Below, piece by piece: positions 8,652 to 16,329 of a stretch of 53,923 nucleotides of DNA. The stretch is from an uncultured Rubrobacteraceae bacterium (GTDB taxonomy: Bacteria; Actinomycetota; Rubrobacteria; Rubrobacterales; Rubrobacteraceae). The notes beneath the pieces were generated by a model that worked only from the letters and a program-made list of their open reading frames with translations, searched no databases and was not told the origin of the DNA. Within the stretch, counting starts at the first letter, position 1. Every line of letters begins with the position of its first letter. The translations under genes were made by a program, and so were the position numbers. Location of the stretch: assembly GCA_902806015.1 (NCBI GenBank), contig CADCUZ010000011.1, forward strand, positions 1 to 53,923, read 5' to 3'.

Positions 8652-9812
8652 ATGCCAAACCCCGTTTACCTGGACAACGCAGCCACCACGCCCATGGACC
8701 CGCGGGTGCTGGAAGCCATGCTGCCGCACCTGGGTGCTACCCGCGGCAACCCTTCCTCGCTGCACGCGCGGGGTGTTGCCGCGAGGGGAGCCATCGAGGA
8801 TGCGCGCGGGCACGTGGCCTCGCTGCTCGGGGCCTCTCCTGAGGAGATCTTCTTTACCGGCGGTGGCACCGAGGCGGACAACCTGGCAGTGCTGGGGCTT
8901 GCCCGGGCCTCGGGCCCCGACAGGCGGCACGCGGTGGTCTCCGTCGTAGAGCACGCCGCGGTCCGCGAGGCCGCGAGGCGGCTCGGGGCCGAAGGCTTCG
9001 AGGTCTCGTGGGTGGGCGTGAACGAGCACGGACTGGTGGAACCGGCGGAGTTCGCCGCCGCCCTGCGCCCCGACACGGCCCTTGCCAGCGTGATGTGGGC
9101 CAACAACGAGGTCGGTACCGTCCAACCCATCCGGGAGCTCGCCGAGGCGTGCACCCGGCGAGGGATTCCCTTCCACGCCGACGCGGTTCAGGCGGCGGGC
9201 AGGCTCCGCCTGAACGTCCGGGAGGCGCCCGTCGCGACGCTCGCCATCTCGGGCCACAAGCTCTACGGCCCGCAGGGTGTCGGGGCCCTGTACGTACGTG
9301 GGGGGACGGCCATCGAGCCGGTCGTGATCGGCGGCGGGCAGGAGGGCGGCCTTAGAAGCGGAACCGAGAACGTCGCGGGGATCGCGGGCATCGGCGAGGC
9401 GGCCCGGCTCGCCAGGGAGGAGTTGGACGACAGGGTCCTGCACGAGAGGGCGTTGCGCGACCGCGTGATCTCCGGCGCGTGCTCGTTGCCCGACGTCGGG
9501 CTCAACGGCCACCCGTGCCGGCGGCTCTCCAACAACGCGCACCTTACGGTCCGCGGGGTCGGCGCGGAGAGCCTCGTGATGGTTTTGGACTCGCTCGGAT
9601 ACGCCATCGGGAGCGGCTCGGCGTGCTCGGCCGGTGGGCACCGGGCCTCCGGCGTGCTACTGGCGCTCGGCAAAGGCGAGCAGGAGGCGCTCTCGGCCGC
9701 AAGGATCACGGTCGGCAAAGACAACACCACCGACGAGGTGGAAGGCTTCCTCAAAGCCTTCACCGGGGCAGCGCATCGCCTCCGCGAGCTCTCGCCGCTG
9801 TACACCGGTTAG
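8652..9812 (+). CDS. iscS: Cysteine desulfurase (IscS/NifS family)
   Basis: PLP enzyme that takes sulfur from cysteine and passes it on as a persulfide; 386 residues. N-terminus PVYLDNAATTPMDP is diagnostic. The PLP-binding Lys is in AISGHKLYGPQGVGALY, the Asp/Gln pair is in FHADAVQAAG, and the catalytic Cys is in SGSACSAGGHRASG on a short mobile loop. Immediately downstream is a gene joining an IscU-like scaffold to the tRNA thiolase MnmA, so the likely job is to supply sulfur for 2-thiouridine at tRNA wobble position 34, and perhaps for Fe-S clusters. The adjacent iscS-mnmA pair is also found in Firmicutes. Confidence 0.96.
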   Translation: MPNPVYLDNAATTPMDPRVLEAMLPHLGATRGNPSSLHARGVAARGAIEDARGHVASLLGASPEEIFFTGGGTEADNLAVLGLARASGPDRRHAVVSVVEHAAVREAARRLGAEGFEVSWVGVNEHGLVEPAEFAAALRPDTALASVMWANNEVGTVQPIRELAEACTRRGIPFHADAVQAAGRLRLNVREAPVATLAISGHKLYGPQGVGALYVRGGTAIEPVVIGGGQEGGLRSGTENVAGIAGIGEAARLAREELDDRVLHERALRDRVISGACSLPDVGLNGHPCRRLSNNAHLTVRGVGAESLVMVLDSLGYAIGSGSACSAGGHRASGVLLALGKGEQEALSAARITVGKDNTTDEVEGFLKAFTGAAHRLRELSPLYTG

Positions 9813-9908
9813 CTTTCAGCCGTTAGCCAGAAGGAGACCCAGAACCTTGAACCGGAGCCACACCACGGGTAGATACGCCGCAGCCACCCGGAAGGAGGCT
9901 GGTACTTG

Positions 9909-11375
9909 ATGCCCGAAGCCTACAACCCCCAAGTCATAGACCATCTGGTCCGTCCCCGGCACGCGGGTCGATTGGAGCATCCCTCCGGAAGAGGTGAATC
10001 GGGGGATGCGGCCTGCGGCGACGTCGTCACGTTCTCCATGCTGGTCCGGGAGAACACCGTCGAGGAGGCGCGGTACGAGGTGTTCGGCTGCGCGGCGTGC
10101 GTGGCCGCCGGCTCGGCGCTGGCCGGGTTGGTGCACGGAAAGGGCCTGCTCGACGCGGCGCGGGTATCCAAGGCGGAGGTCGAGGGAGAGCTCGGCGGGC
10201 CGTTGCCGAAGGGCAAGGGGCACGCGCTGACCCTCGTGCTGGACGCCCTACACAAGGCCTTCGAGGACCACTGGAGCCGGACCGCCGGCGACAGGCTAGT
10301 GGGGGGCTACCCCGGGGGCGGCGGGATCGGCACCGGGGGCGTGGTGGCGGCGATGAGCGGCGGGGTTGACTCGGCCGTGGCGGCGTTGCTCCTTAAGGAG
10401 GCCGGGCACGACGTAGCGGCCGTCACTTTCCGGCTGCACGACGGTGAGAAGGGGAGCCGGTCGTGCTGCTCACCGGACACGGTACTCTTCGCACGGGACA
10501 CGGCCCACAGGATGGGACTGCCGCACTTCACGCTGAACCTCAAAGAACTCTTCGACAAGCGGGTAATGCGGGATTTTGTCGAGTCCTACGAGGCGGGGCG
10601 CACCCCGAACCCGTGCGTCGCGTGCAACGCGCACGTAAAGTTCCACGCCGCTGCCTTTCTCGCCGACGAGCTCGGCTTCAGGCACGTGGCGACCGGGCAT
10701 TACGCGCGGGTCGCCGAGGGCCCGAGCCTGGCGCGCCCGGTGGACGAGAGCAAGGACCAGACCTATGTGCTTTGGCCGATACCGAGGGAGCTCTTGGCGC
10801 GGGCGGTCTTTCCGCTCGGCGAGTACCGCAAGACGGAGGTGCGTGAGATTGCCGAGAGGCGCGGCCTGGCCGTCGCCTACACCCCCGAGAGCCAGGACAT
10901 CTGCTTTATCCCGGACGGCGACTACCGGCGCTTCGTCCGCAAGACGGTCTCCGCGGAGCCCGGGGACGTCGTGGACGGGGAGGGCTCGGTGCTCGGCCGG
11001 CACGCGGGCGTGGTGGACTTCACCGTCGGCCAGCGGCGCGGCATAGGCGTTTCCGCGCCGACCCCCCTCTACGTGACCGAGGTACGCCCGAAGAGTAAGC
11101 AGGTCGTCGTGGGGAGTCGGCGGGATCTTGAGGTCCGCGAGGTGTACTTGCGCGGCCTCAACTGGTTCTTGCCGCCTGAGGAGGCCAGCTCGGTGCAGGT
11201 TCGGTACAACAGCATGCCCGTGGCGTGCGAGGTTGAGGGCCACGGCGAGGGGGGCTGGGTCGCGCGCCTTGAGGAACCCGTGATGGGCGTGGCGGCGGGC
11301 CAGTCGGCCGTCTTCTACAGCGCGGACGGCGGGCGGGTCGTGGGCGGCGGTGTCGTGGCGGACGGTGAGGTGTAG
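9909..11375 (+). CDS. mnmA: IscU-like scaffold domain fused to tRNA 2-thiouridylase MnmA
   Basis: About 488 residues; ATG 9909 (or TTG 9906) sits behind AGGAGG. Residues 1-125 are an IscU/NifU-N domain (YNPQVIDHLVRPRHAGRLE; ligand Cys in DAACGD and FGCAACVAAGSAL). The position of the third cluster Cys, normally His-Cys, reads KGHALTLVLDALHKAF, so it is Ala. A Gly-rich linker (GGYPGGGGIGTGG) leads to MnmA: PP-loop AMSGGVDSAVAALL near 147, SCCSPDT, catalytic Cys in NPCVACNAHVKF and second Cys in ESQDICFIPDGDYRR, then the C-terminal beta-barrel. MnmA adenylates U34 and inserts sulfur. The fused scaffold and adjacent iscS suggest a dedicated sulfur relay; the missing Cys argues against a classical Fe-S scaffold role. 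Confidence 0.93.
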   Translation: MPEAYNPQVIDHLVRPRHAGRLEHPSGRGESGDAACGDVVTFSMLVRENTVEEARYEVFGCAACVAAGSALAGLVHGKGLLDAARVSKAEVEGELGGPLPKGKGHALTLVLDALHKAFEDHWSRTAGDRLVGGYPGGGGIGTGGVVAAMSGGVDSAVAALLLKEAGHDVAAVTFRLHDGEKGSRSCCSPDTVLFARDTAHRMGLPHFTLNLKELFDKRVMRDFVESYEAGRTPNPCVACNAHVKFHAAAFLADELGFRHVATGHYARVAEGPSLARPVDESKDQTYVLWPIPRELLARAVFPLGEYRKTEVREIAERRGLAVAYTPESQDICFIPDGDYRRFVRKTVSAEPGDVVDGEGSVLGRHAGVVDFTVGQRRGIGVSAPTPLYVTEVRPKSKQVVVGSRRDLEVREVYLRGLNWFLPPEEASSVQVRYNSMPVACEVEGHGEGGWVARLEEPVMGVAAGQSAVFYSADGGRVVGGGVVADGEV

Positions 11376-11403
11376 CGGCGTGCGAGAGGGGCATCGTCGC
11401 GGT

Positions 11404-11409
11404 TATAAT
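11404..11409 (+). promoter_or_regulatory. Candidate -10 element (TATAAT) for the DUF948-sigma factor operon
   Basis: A perfect TATAAT lies 39 nt before the TTG start of the DUF948 gene, with a GGAGGT ribosome site between them. The hexamer 17 nt upstream (TGCGAG at 11381) is only a weak -35. It looks like a vegetative promoter, not a SigB-type one. Confidence 0.45.
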
Positions 11410-11448
11410 GCGGTTTTTCGGCTCTCTTCGACGGAGGTGCGCTAGGTT

Positions 11449-11832
11449 TTGGACCTTTTCGTGGAATTGATGAAGGGGCTACTTTTCGCCGGTATCGCGG
11501 TCGCCTTCTTCCTGATGGCTTGGGCGTTTTTGCGGCTTGCCCGCATCTTTTCGACCACAGAGAAGAGCATTAAGGACGTCTCGGCGCAGGTGGTGCCCCT
11601 GATCGGCAAGACCCACACCACCGTGGACAACATAAACAGCCAGCTTTCCCAGCTCGACGAGGCGGTGGGCGACGTCGCCGGCATGACCGACGAGCTCGAC
11701 CAGACGACGGCCGTCATCACCCGGGGCGTACGGGGGGGCGTGATCCGTGTCTCCTCGGCGACGGCCGGCCTCTCCCGCGGCATAAGCACCTTTCTTGGCG
11801 GGGACAAGCGGTCCGAAGGCGAGGGCAAGTGA
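11449..11832 (+). CDS. DUF948 membrane-anchored coiled-coil protein (YtxG-like)
   Basis: 127 residues starting at TTG 11449 behind GGAGGT (11433-11438). One N-terminal membrane helix (GLLFAGIAVAFFLMAWAFL, residues about 6-25), then a helical region with the DUF948 pattern (VVPLIGKTHTTVDNINSQL, followed by DEAVGDVAGMTDELDQTT). DUF948 proteins such as Bacillus YtxG belong to the general stress regulon and are paired with a YtxH-like gene, as here. Biochemical function is unknown; a role at the envelope under stress is inferred. Its stop overlaps the next start. Confidence 0.85.
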   Translation: MDLFVELMKGLLFAGIAVAFFLMAWAFLRLARIFSTTEKSIKDVSAQVVPLIGKTHTTVDNINSQLSQLDEAVGDVAGMTDELDQTTAVITRGVRGGVIRVSSATAGLSRGISTFLGGDKRSEGEGK

Positions 11833-12140
11833 GCACGTGGGGCAAGGTGGCGGCGGGCGTGGTCCTCGGGGTGGCCGGCACGATCTACGCCACGAGCGAG
11901 GAGGCCCGCAAGAATCTGCCGAAGGCCGCCAGGGACCTGCCCGTGAACGTCAGGCGCCGGTACGAGAACGCCGTCGCCGCGGCTCGCGAGGCCTCCTCGT
12001 CGCGCCGGGAGGAGATCCTGCGCGACCTGGAGCAACACGACCGGACGCACGCCGGGCGCGCCGCCGCCGGCCCGGAGGCATCGCCCGAGGCGCCTCTCGC
12101 CAAGCCGGCCGTGGAACCGACAGCGCCGCGCGAAGTTTAG
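11829..12140 (+). CDS. Small YtxH-like protein
   Basis: 103 residues. The GTG start at 11829 overlaps the DUF948 stop (GTGA). A short hydrophobic segment near the N-terminus (VAAGVVLGVAGTIYATS) is followed by a charged helix (SEEARKNLPKAARDLPVNV to RREEILRDLEQHDR) and an Ala/Pro-rich tail. The pattern of one small membrane-facing helix plus an amphipathic helix, and the position after DUF948, fit YtxH; sequence similarity alone is weak. Probably co-translated with DUF948. Confidence 0.72.
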   Translation: MSTWGKVAAGVVLGVAGTIYATSEEARKNLPKAARDLPVNVRRRYENAVAAAREASSSRREEILRDLEQHDRTHAGRAAAGPEASPEAPLAKPAVEPTAPREV

Positions 12141-12171
12141 AGCCGAGATCACTACCCAGGAGGACAGAGGA

Positions 12172-12453
12172 TTGGCCACCAACCGGGCCCCCGAATTCGC
12201 GTACCTCACCGTCCCCCCCGACGGCCAGCTTCGCTCTTGCGTGGGGCTCGTCTTGGCCGGCATGGCCGCGCGGGCCAGGGTGGGCGTACGCGGCCTAGAC
12301 GAGGCGGCTGACCTACTCGAGGACTTCCACGCGGAGGACGCGCCCACGCGCTTCCGGTTCGCGATCGCGGACGAACGCGTGGTCGCCGAGGTCGAGGAGC
12401 CGGAGGAGAGCGGCGGAATGCGGTGGCGCACAGTGGTTGAGCTGGTGTCATGA
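12172..12453 (+). CDS. Small protein, possibly a reduced RsbW-like anti-sigma factor
   Basis: 93 residues starting at TTG 12172 behind AGGAGGACAGAGG. The first half (YLTVPPDGQLRSCVGLVLAG, then ARVGVRGLDEAADLLEDF) resembles the opening strand and helix of RsbW/SpoIIAB-type histidine-kinase-like ATPases, and the second half (RFRFAIADERVVAEVEEPEE) resembles a following beta pair. The ATP-binding N and G boxes are absent. The stop overlaps the start of a SigB/SigF-type sigma factor (ATGA), the place usually held by its anti-sigma factor. The anti-sigma role is inference from position and weak similarity. Confidence 0.6.
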   Translation: MATNRAPEFAYLTVPPDGQLRSCVGLVLAGMAARARVGVRGLDEAADLLEDFHAEDAPTRFRFAIADERVVAEVEEPEESGGMRWRTVVELVS

Positions 12454-13223
12454 GCCGCCGCTACCGGCGGCCGGACAAGGCGCGCACCCGGCGCCTCCTG
12501 ACGAGGTACCACAAGCTCGGCGACCGGGTGGCGAGGGAGAAGGTGATCCAGGAGCAGCTGCCACTCGCCGAGTTTCTGGCCCGCAAGTTCGCGGGGCGGG
12601 GGGAGCCGGTGGACGACCTCGTGCAGGTGGCCTCCGTGGGACTCATCAAGGCGGTCGACCGGTTCGACGTGGACCGGAGAATAGAATTCTCCACCTACGC
12701 CACGCCGAACATACTCGGTGAGATCAAGCGCTACTTCCGCGACAAAGGGTGGGCTATGCGGGTGCCGCGCGGCCTTCAGGAGCTTCGCCAGTCGGCGAAG
12801 GAGGCGATCCGCGACCAGACTGTGAAGAGCGGCCGGTCGCCCACGATCCGTGAGCTCGCCGACGCCCTGGATGCCGACGTCGAGAGCGTCGCGGAGGCCC
12901 TTACGCTCGGGCGGGCATACAACACCGCGAGCCTAGACGCGCCCGTGAGCCCCGACGAGCGTGAGGGCGACACCATCATGGACCTGCAGGCCGACGAAAA
13001 TGTCCCCATAGAGGGGCTCGAAGACAGGATACTCCTGCAGCGGGCCATTGACGGGCTGCGGGACCAGCAGCAGCAGATCCTCAAACTTCGCTTCAACGAG
13101 GGCAAGACGCAGACGGAGATAGCGGACCGCATCGGGGTGAGCCAGATGCACGTCTCGCGCCTCCTCAGGCGCGCCCTGCAAGATTTGCGCGAGGAGCTCG
13201 ACGAGATGGAGAACGAGAACTAG
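12450..13223 (+). CDS. RNA polymerase sigma factor, SigB/SigF/SigG subfamily
   Basis: 257 residues, group 3 sigma-70 factor. Region 2: PLAEFLARKFAGRGEPVDDL and ASVGLIKAVDRFD, then FSTYATPNILGEIKRYFRD. Region 3: VPRGLQELRQSAKEAIRD and RSPTIRELADALDADVESV. Region 4: LRFNEGKTQTEIADRIGVSQ with MHVSRLLRRAL as the recognition helix. Region 1.1 is absent, as in SigB/SigF. Coupled through ATGA to the upstream small protein and in one apparent operon with DUF948 and YtxH genes, so it probably directs a general stress or developmental regulon. No upstream RsbV-like antagonist gene is present. Confidence 0.93.
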   Translation: MSRRYRRPDKARTRRLLTRYHKLGDRVAREKVIQEQLPLAEFLARKFAGRGEPVDDLVQVASVGLIKAVDRFDVDRRIEFSTYATPNILGEIKRYFRDKGWAMRVPRGLQELRQSAKEAIRDQTVKSGRSPTIRELADALDADVESVAEALTLGRAYNTASLDAPVSPDEREGDTIMDLQADENVPIEGLEDRILLQRAIDGLRDQQQQILKLRFNEGKTQTEIADRIGVSQMHVSRLLRRALQDLREELDEMENEN

Positions 13224-13248
13224 AACGCTACCAACCGGGATGGAGCCC

Positions 13249-15903
13249 ATGCAGAGCTACGAAATCAGACGCCGGTTTCTGGACTTTTTCGAAGAGCGGG
13301 GCCACAAGTTCCACCCGAGCTCGTCCCTGATCCCGTACAACGACCCCACGGTCCTCTTGACCACCGCCGGGATGCAGCAGTTCATCACCTACTTCACCGG
13401 CGAGGAGAGGCCGCCCTCCCCGCGGGCCGTGAGCGCCCAGAAATGTTTCCGCACTCAGGATATCGACGAAGTGGGCGACCCGAGCCACCTGACCTTCTTC
13501 GAGATGATGGGCAACTTCTCGTTCGGGGACTACTTTAAGAAGGAGGCCGTCGAGTACGCCTGGGAGTTTTTGACCGTCGAACTGGGACTGCCCCCCGAAC
13601 GGCTCTGGATCACGATCTTCGAGGGCGACGAGGACGCCCCGGAGGACCTGGAGGCCAAAGAGTTGTGGAAGTCCGTAGGCGTACCGGAGGAGAGGATTTT
13701 CGGCCTCCCGAAAAGCGAGAACTGGTGGGGACCTCCGGGCGACTCCGGTCCGTGCGGACCCTGCTCGGAGATCTACTACGACTACGGCGAGGGGTACGGG
13801 CTCGGCGACCCCCTTTCGGACCAGAAGTACGGCCCCGGCGGCGATGAGGGCGACCCGCGCTTTTTAGAGATCTGGAACCTCGTCTTTAACCAGTACGAGC
13901 AGCGCAAAGACGGCACCCTTGTCCTCCTCGCCAAGACCGGCATAGACACCGGACTCGGTCTCGAGCGCACCACCGCCGTGGTCCAGGGTGTCCGATCCGT
14001 CTACGAGACCGACCTCTACACGCCGATATTCGAGAGGGCCCGCGACGCCGGCGGAATCGAACTTGGTCAATCTGCCGCCGTGGATCGTGCGCTCTACATC
14101 CTGGCCGACCATGCGCGCGCTATCGCTTTCCTCACCGCCGACGGCGTGCGACCCGGCAACCAGGGGCGCGAGTACGTCTTGAGGCGCATAATACGACGCG
14201 CAGCCCGCGAGGTTCGCACTCAGATCTGGCCCAACAGCGCCGAGGAGATGAGCCCCGTTCTCTTTCTTGCCGGGCTGGTAACCGCGGTGGTGGACTACAT
14301 GGGCGATTATTGGGGGGAGTTAGTCGAGCACAAGTCGGAGATCCGCGACGTCGTGGATCGCGAGGCGGCGCGTTTCATACAGATCTACGAGTCTGGCAAG
14401 GAATTGTTGGAGTCCGAGCTCTCGCGCCTGGATGGCGGCAACTTCCCCGGCGACGTCGCCTTCACGCTGCACGATACCTACGGCTTTCCGGTGGAGGTCA
14501 CCCGCGAGGTGCTCGCGGAGCGCGGTGTCTCGCTGGACGAGGCGAGCTACGAGGCGGCGATGGACGCGCAGAGGAGCCGCGCCAGGGAGGCCGCGCGCGG
14601 CTACGACCGAGTGGTGGTGGCTTTCGGGGGTCAGGAGGTCAAGAGCCGCTTCGTTGGTTACGAGCGGGAGCAGGTCGAGACGAGGATCGTGGCCTTCGAA
14701 GATTCTCCCGAGGCCCCAGGGGAGGTCTCCGTGGTTTTGGCGGAGAACCCGTTTTACGCGACGGGCGGCGGGCAGGTTGCGGATGAGGGTTGGGTGACCT
14801 CCGAGGACGGCCAGCTCGAGGTCTTCGACGTGGTGCCCGCCGGCGGCTACCAGGTGCTTAGGGCCAGGGTGGAGCGGGACGGGTTTTCCGTAGGCGCCGC
14901 GGTCACCGCCTCCATAAACCGGGTTCGGCGCCAGCAGATCGAGGCGAACCACACCGCCACGCACATCCTGCACTGGGCCTTGAGGGCCGAGCTCGGGCCC
15001 GACGTCGTGCAGGCCGGCAGCTACGTCGGGCCCGACCGGCTGCGCTTCGACTACCGCTACGGAGGGAGGGTCACGGAGGAGCAGGTCCAGCGGGTGCAGG
15101 AGCAGTGCCTGTACAAGGTCACCGAGAACCAGCCCGTCCGCTATTACACGACCACGCTGGGGGAGGCCCGCGAGCTCGGCGCCATAATGCTCTTCGGCGA
15201 GAAGTACGGTGATCTCGTGCGCGTGGTCGAGGTGGACGGCTTCTCCCGCGAGCTCTGCGGCGGGACGCACGTGCGCGGCACCGCCGAAGTGGGGGCATTC
15301 AAGGTCGCCTCGAACAGGAAACACGGAACCGATCTCTACCGCATAGAGGTCGTCACCGGCCGCGAGGCGCTCTTCTACCTCACAGAGGTGGCTGAGAAGG
15401 CGGAGGGGCTCGCCGGCGAGCTCCGGGTGCCCGTGGAAGACCTCCCCCGTACCGTAGAGGGCCTGCGCGCGGAGGCCCGCAAGGGCCGCGAGGCCGCGCG
15501 TCGGGAGGCCCTCAAGCAGGGGCTCCTCGAGGTCGGGGCGCTGGTGGACGGCGCCGAGAAGATGGACGGCGCCCGGGTAGTCACGGGGCAGGTCGCCGCC
15601 GCCGACGTCAAGGGGCTGCGCCATATCTCAGACGACATAAAGAACCGCCTGGGCGGACCCTCGGCGGTTGTCCTGGCCGCCGACCTCGACGGGAAGGCCG
15701 TGCTCGTCGCGAACCTTCACCCCGACGTCTCCGGGAAGGTGCGGGCCGGCGACATAGTGAGGGAAATCTCCGGCATCCTCGGCGGCGGCGGCGGCGGCGG
15801 GGCGACCATGGCCCAGGCGGGCGGGGGGAACCTCGAAGCCATCCCCGACGCGCTGGCGAGGGCGCGCGAGATCCTGGGCCGCAAGCTCTCCGGCGCGGGT
15901 TAG
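13249..15903 (+). CDS. alaS: Alanine--tRNA ligase
   Basis: 884 residues from ATG 13249; an in-frame ATG at 13240 is possible, but GGAG at 13242-13245 better serves 13249. Domains: class II catalytic core (FLDFFEERGHKFHPSSSL; TTAGMQQFITYFTGE; CFRTQDIDEVG), tRNA-recognition helices, editing domain with zinc ligands in EANHTATHILHWAL (HxxxH) and LCGGTHVRGTAEVG, then a coiled coil and the C-terminal DHHA1 domain (GGGGGGGATMAQAGGG). The Gly run comes from a GGC repeat near 15781-15801. Followed by ruvX and mltG, the conserved alaS-ruvX-mltG order. Confidence 0.97.
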   Translation: MQSYEIRRRFLDFFEERGHKFHPSSSLIPYNDPTVLLTTAGMQQFITYFTGEERPPSPRAVSAQKCFRTQDIDEVGDPSHLTFFEMMGNFSFGDYFKKEAVEYAWEFLTVELGLPPERLWITIFEGDEDAPEDLEAKELWKSVGVPEERIFGLPKSENWWGPPGDSGPCGPCSEIYYDYGEGYGLGDPLSDQKYGPGGDEGDPRFLEIWNLVFNQYEQRKDGTLVLLAKTGIDTGLGLERTTAVVQGVRSVYETDLYTPIFERARDAGGIELGQSAAVDRALYILADHARAIAFLTADGVRPGNQGREYVLRRIIRRAAREVRTQIWPNSAEEMSPVLFLAGLVTAVVDYMGDYWGELVEHKSEIRDVVDREAARFIQIYESGKELLESELSRLDGGNFPGDVAFTLHDTYGFPVEVTREVLAERGVSLDEASYEAAMDAQRSRAREAARGYDRVVVAFGGQEVKSRFVGYEREQVETRIVAFEDSPEAPGEVSVVLAENPFYATGGGQVADEGWVTSEDGQLEVFDVVPAGGYQVLRARVERDGFSVGAAVTASINRVRRQQIEANHTATHILHWALRAELGPDVVQAGSYVGPDRLRFDYRYGGRVTEEQVQRVQEQCLYKVTENQPVRYYTTTLGEARELGAIMLFGEKYGDLVRVVEVDGFSRELCGGTHVRGTAEVGAFKVASNRKHGTDLYRIEVVTGREALFYLTEVAEKAEGLAGELRVPVEDLPRTVEGLRAEARKGREAARREALKQGLLEVGALVDGAEKMDGARVVTGQVAAADVKGLRHISDDIKNRLGGPSAVVLAADLDGKAVLVANLHPDVSGKVRAGDIVREISGILGGGGGGGATMAQAGGGNLEAIPDALARAREILGRKLSGAG

Positions 15904-15906
15904 GCC

Positions 15907-16329
15907 CTGCCCGACTCGGGACGCGTAGCCGCGCTGGACCTCGGGGAGGTCCGCACCGGTGTCGCCCTCTCGGACCCCGACCGCGTCATAGCCGCGCCCC
16001 TCGACGTCGTGCCGAGCGAAAACCTGACAAACTACCTCCACGGGCTCCTAGTCGAACGGGGCATCCGCGAGGTGGTCGTGGGGGTACCGAAGACCCTTGC
16101 CGGGGGGGTCGGCTTCCAAGCCCGGGAGGTTTTGGATACAATTGTCTGGTTGAAGCGGGAGTTTCCCGGCGTGCGGTTCGTAGAGTGGGACGAGCGCCTG
16201 ACGACCCGCATGGCCGTCGCGGGCGTCGATAAGAAGGCGAAGAAAAAAAAGGGGCGGCGCGTGCCGATGGACCACTTGGCCGCCGCCCGCATCTTGCAGG
16301 AGTACCTGGCGAGGAGGGGGGACCTCTGA
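15907..16329 (+). CDS. ruvX: Pre-16S rRNA nuclease / Holliday junction resolvase-like YqgF
   Basis: RNase H-fold nuclease matured for 16S rRNA 5' processing; 140 residues, usual length. Motifs: RVAALDLGEVRTGVALSD (catalytic Asp), VVVGVPKTLAGG, VRFVEWDERLTT, and DHLAAARILQEYL (C-terminal Asp). The first ATG/GTG/TTG after the alaS stop is GTG at 16009, which would remove the first catalytic Asp and the fold's first two strands. The only suitable start upstream is CTG at 15907, two codons after the alaS TAG. No strong Shine-Dalgarno precedes it, so translation may depend on termination of alaS. Confidence 0.9.
   Translation: MPDSGRVAALDLGEVRTGVALSDPDRVIAAPLDVVPSENLTNYLHGLLVERGIREVVVGVPKTLAGGVGFQAREVLDTIVWLKREFPGVRFVEWDERLTTRMAVAGVDKKAKKKKGRRVPMDHLAAARILQEYLARRGDL

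Noticed and set aside
13224..13248. T-box leader before alaS
   Set aside because: The sigma factor gene ends 16-25 nt before alaS, leaving no room for a T-box.
15781..15801. GGC repeat as a possible unstable microsatellite or regulatory site
   Set aside because: It encodes the Gly-rich loop common to the AlaRS C-terminal domain.
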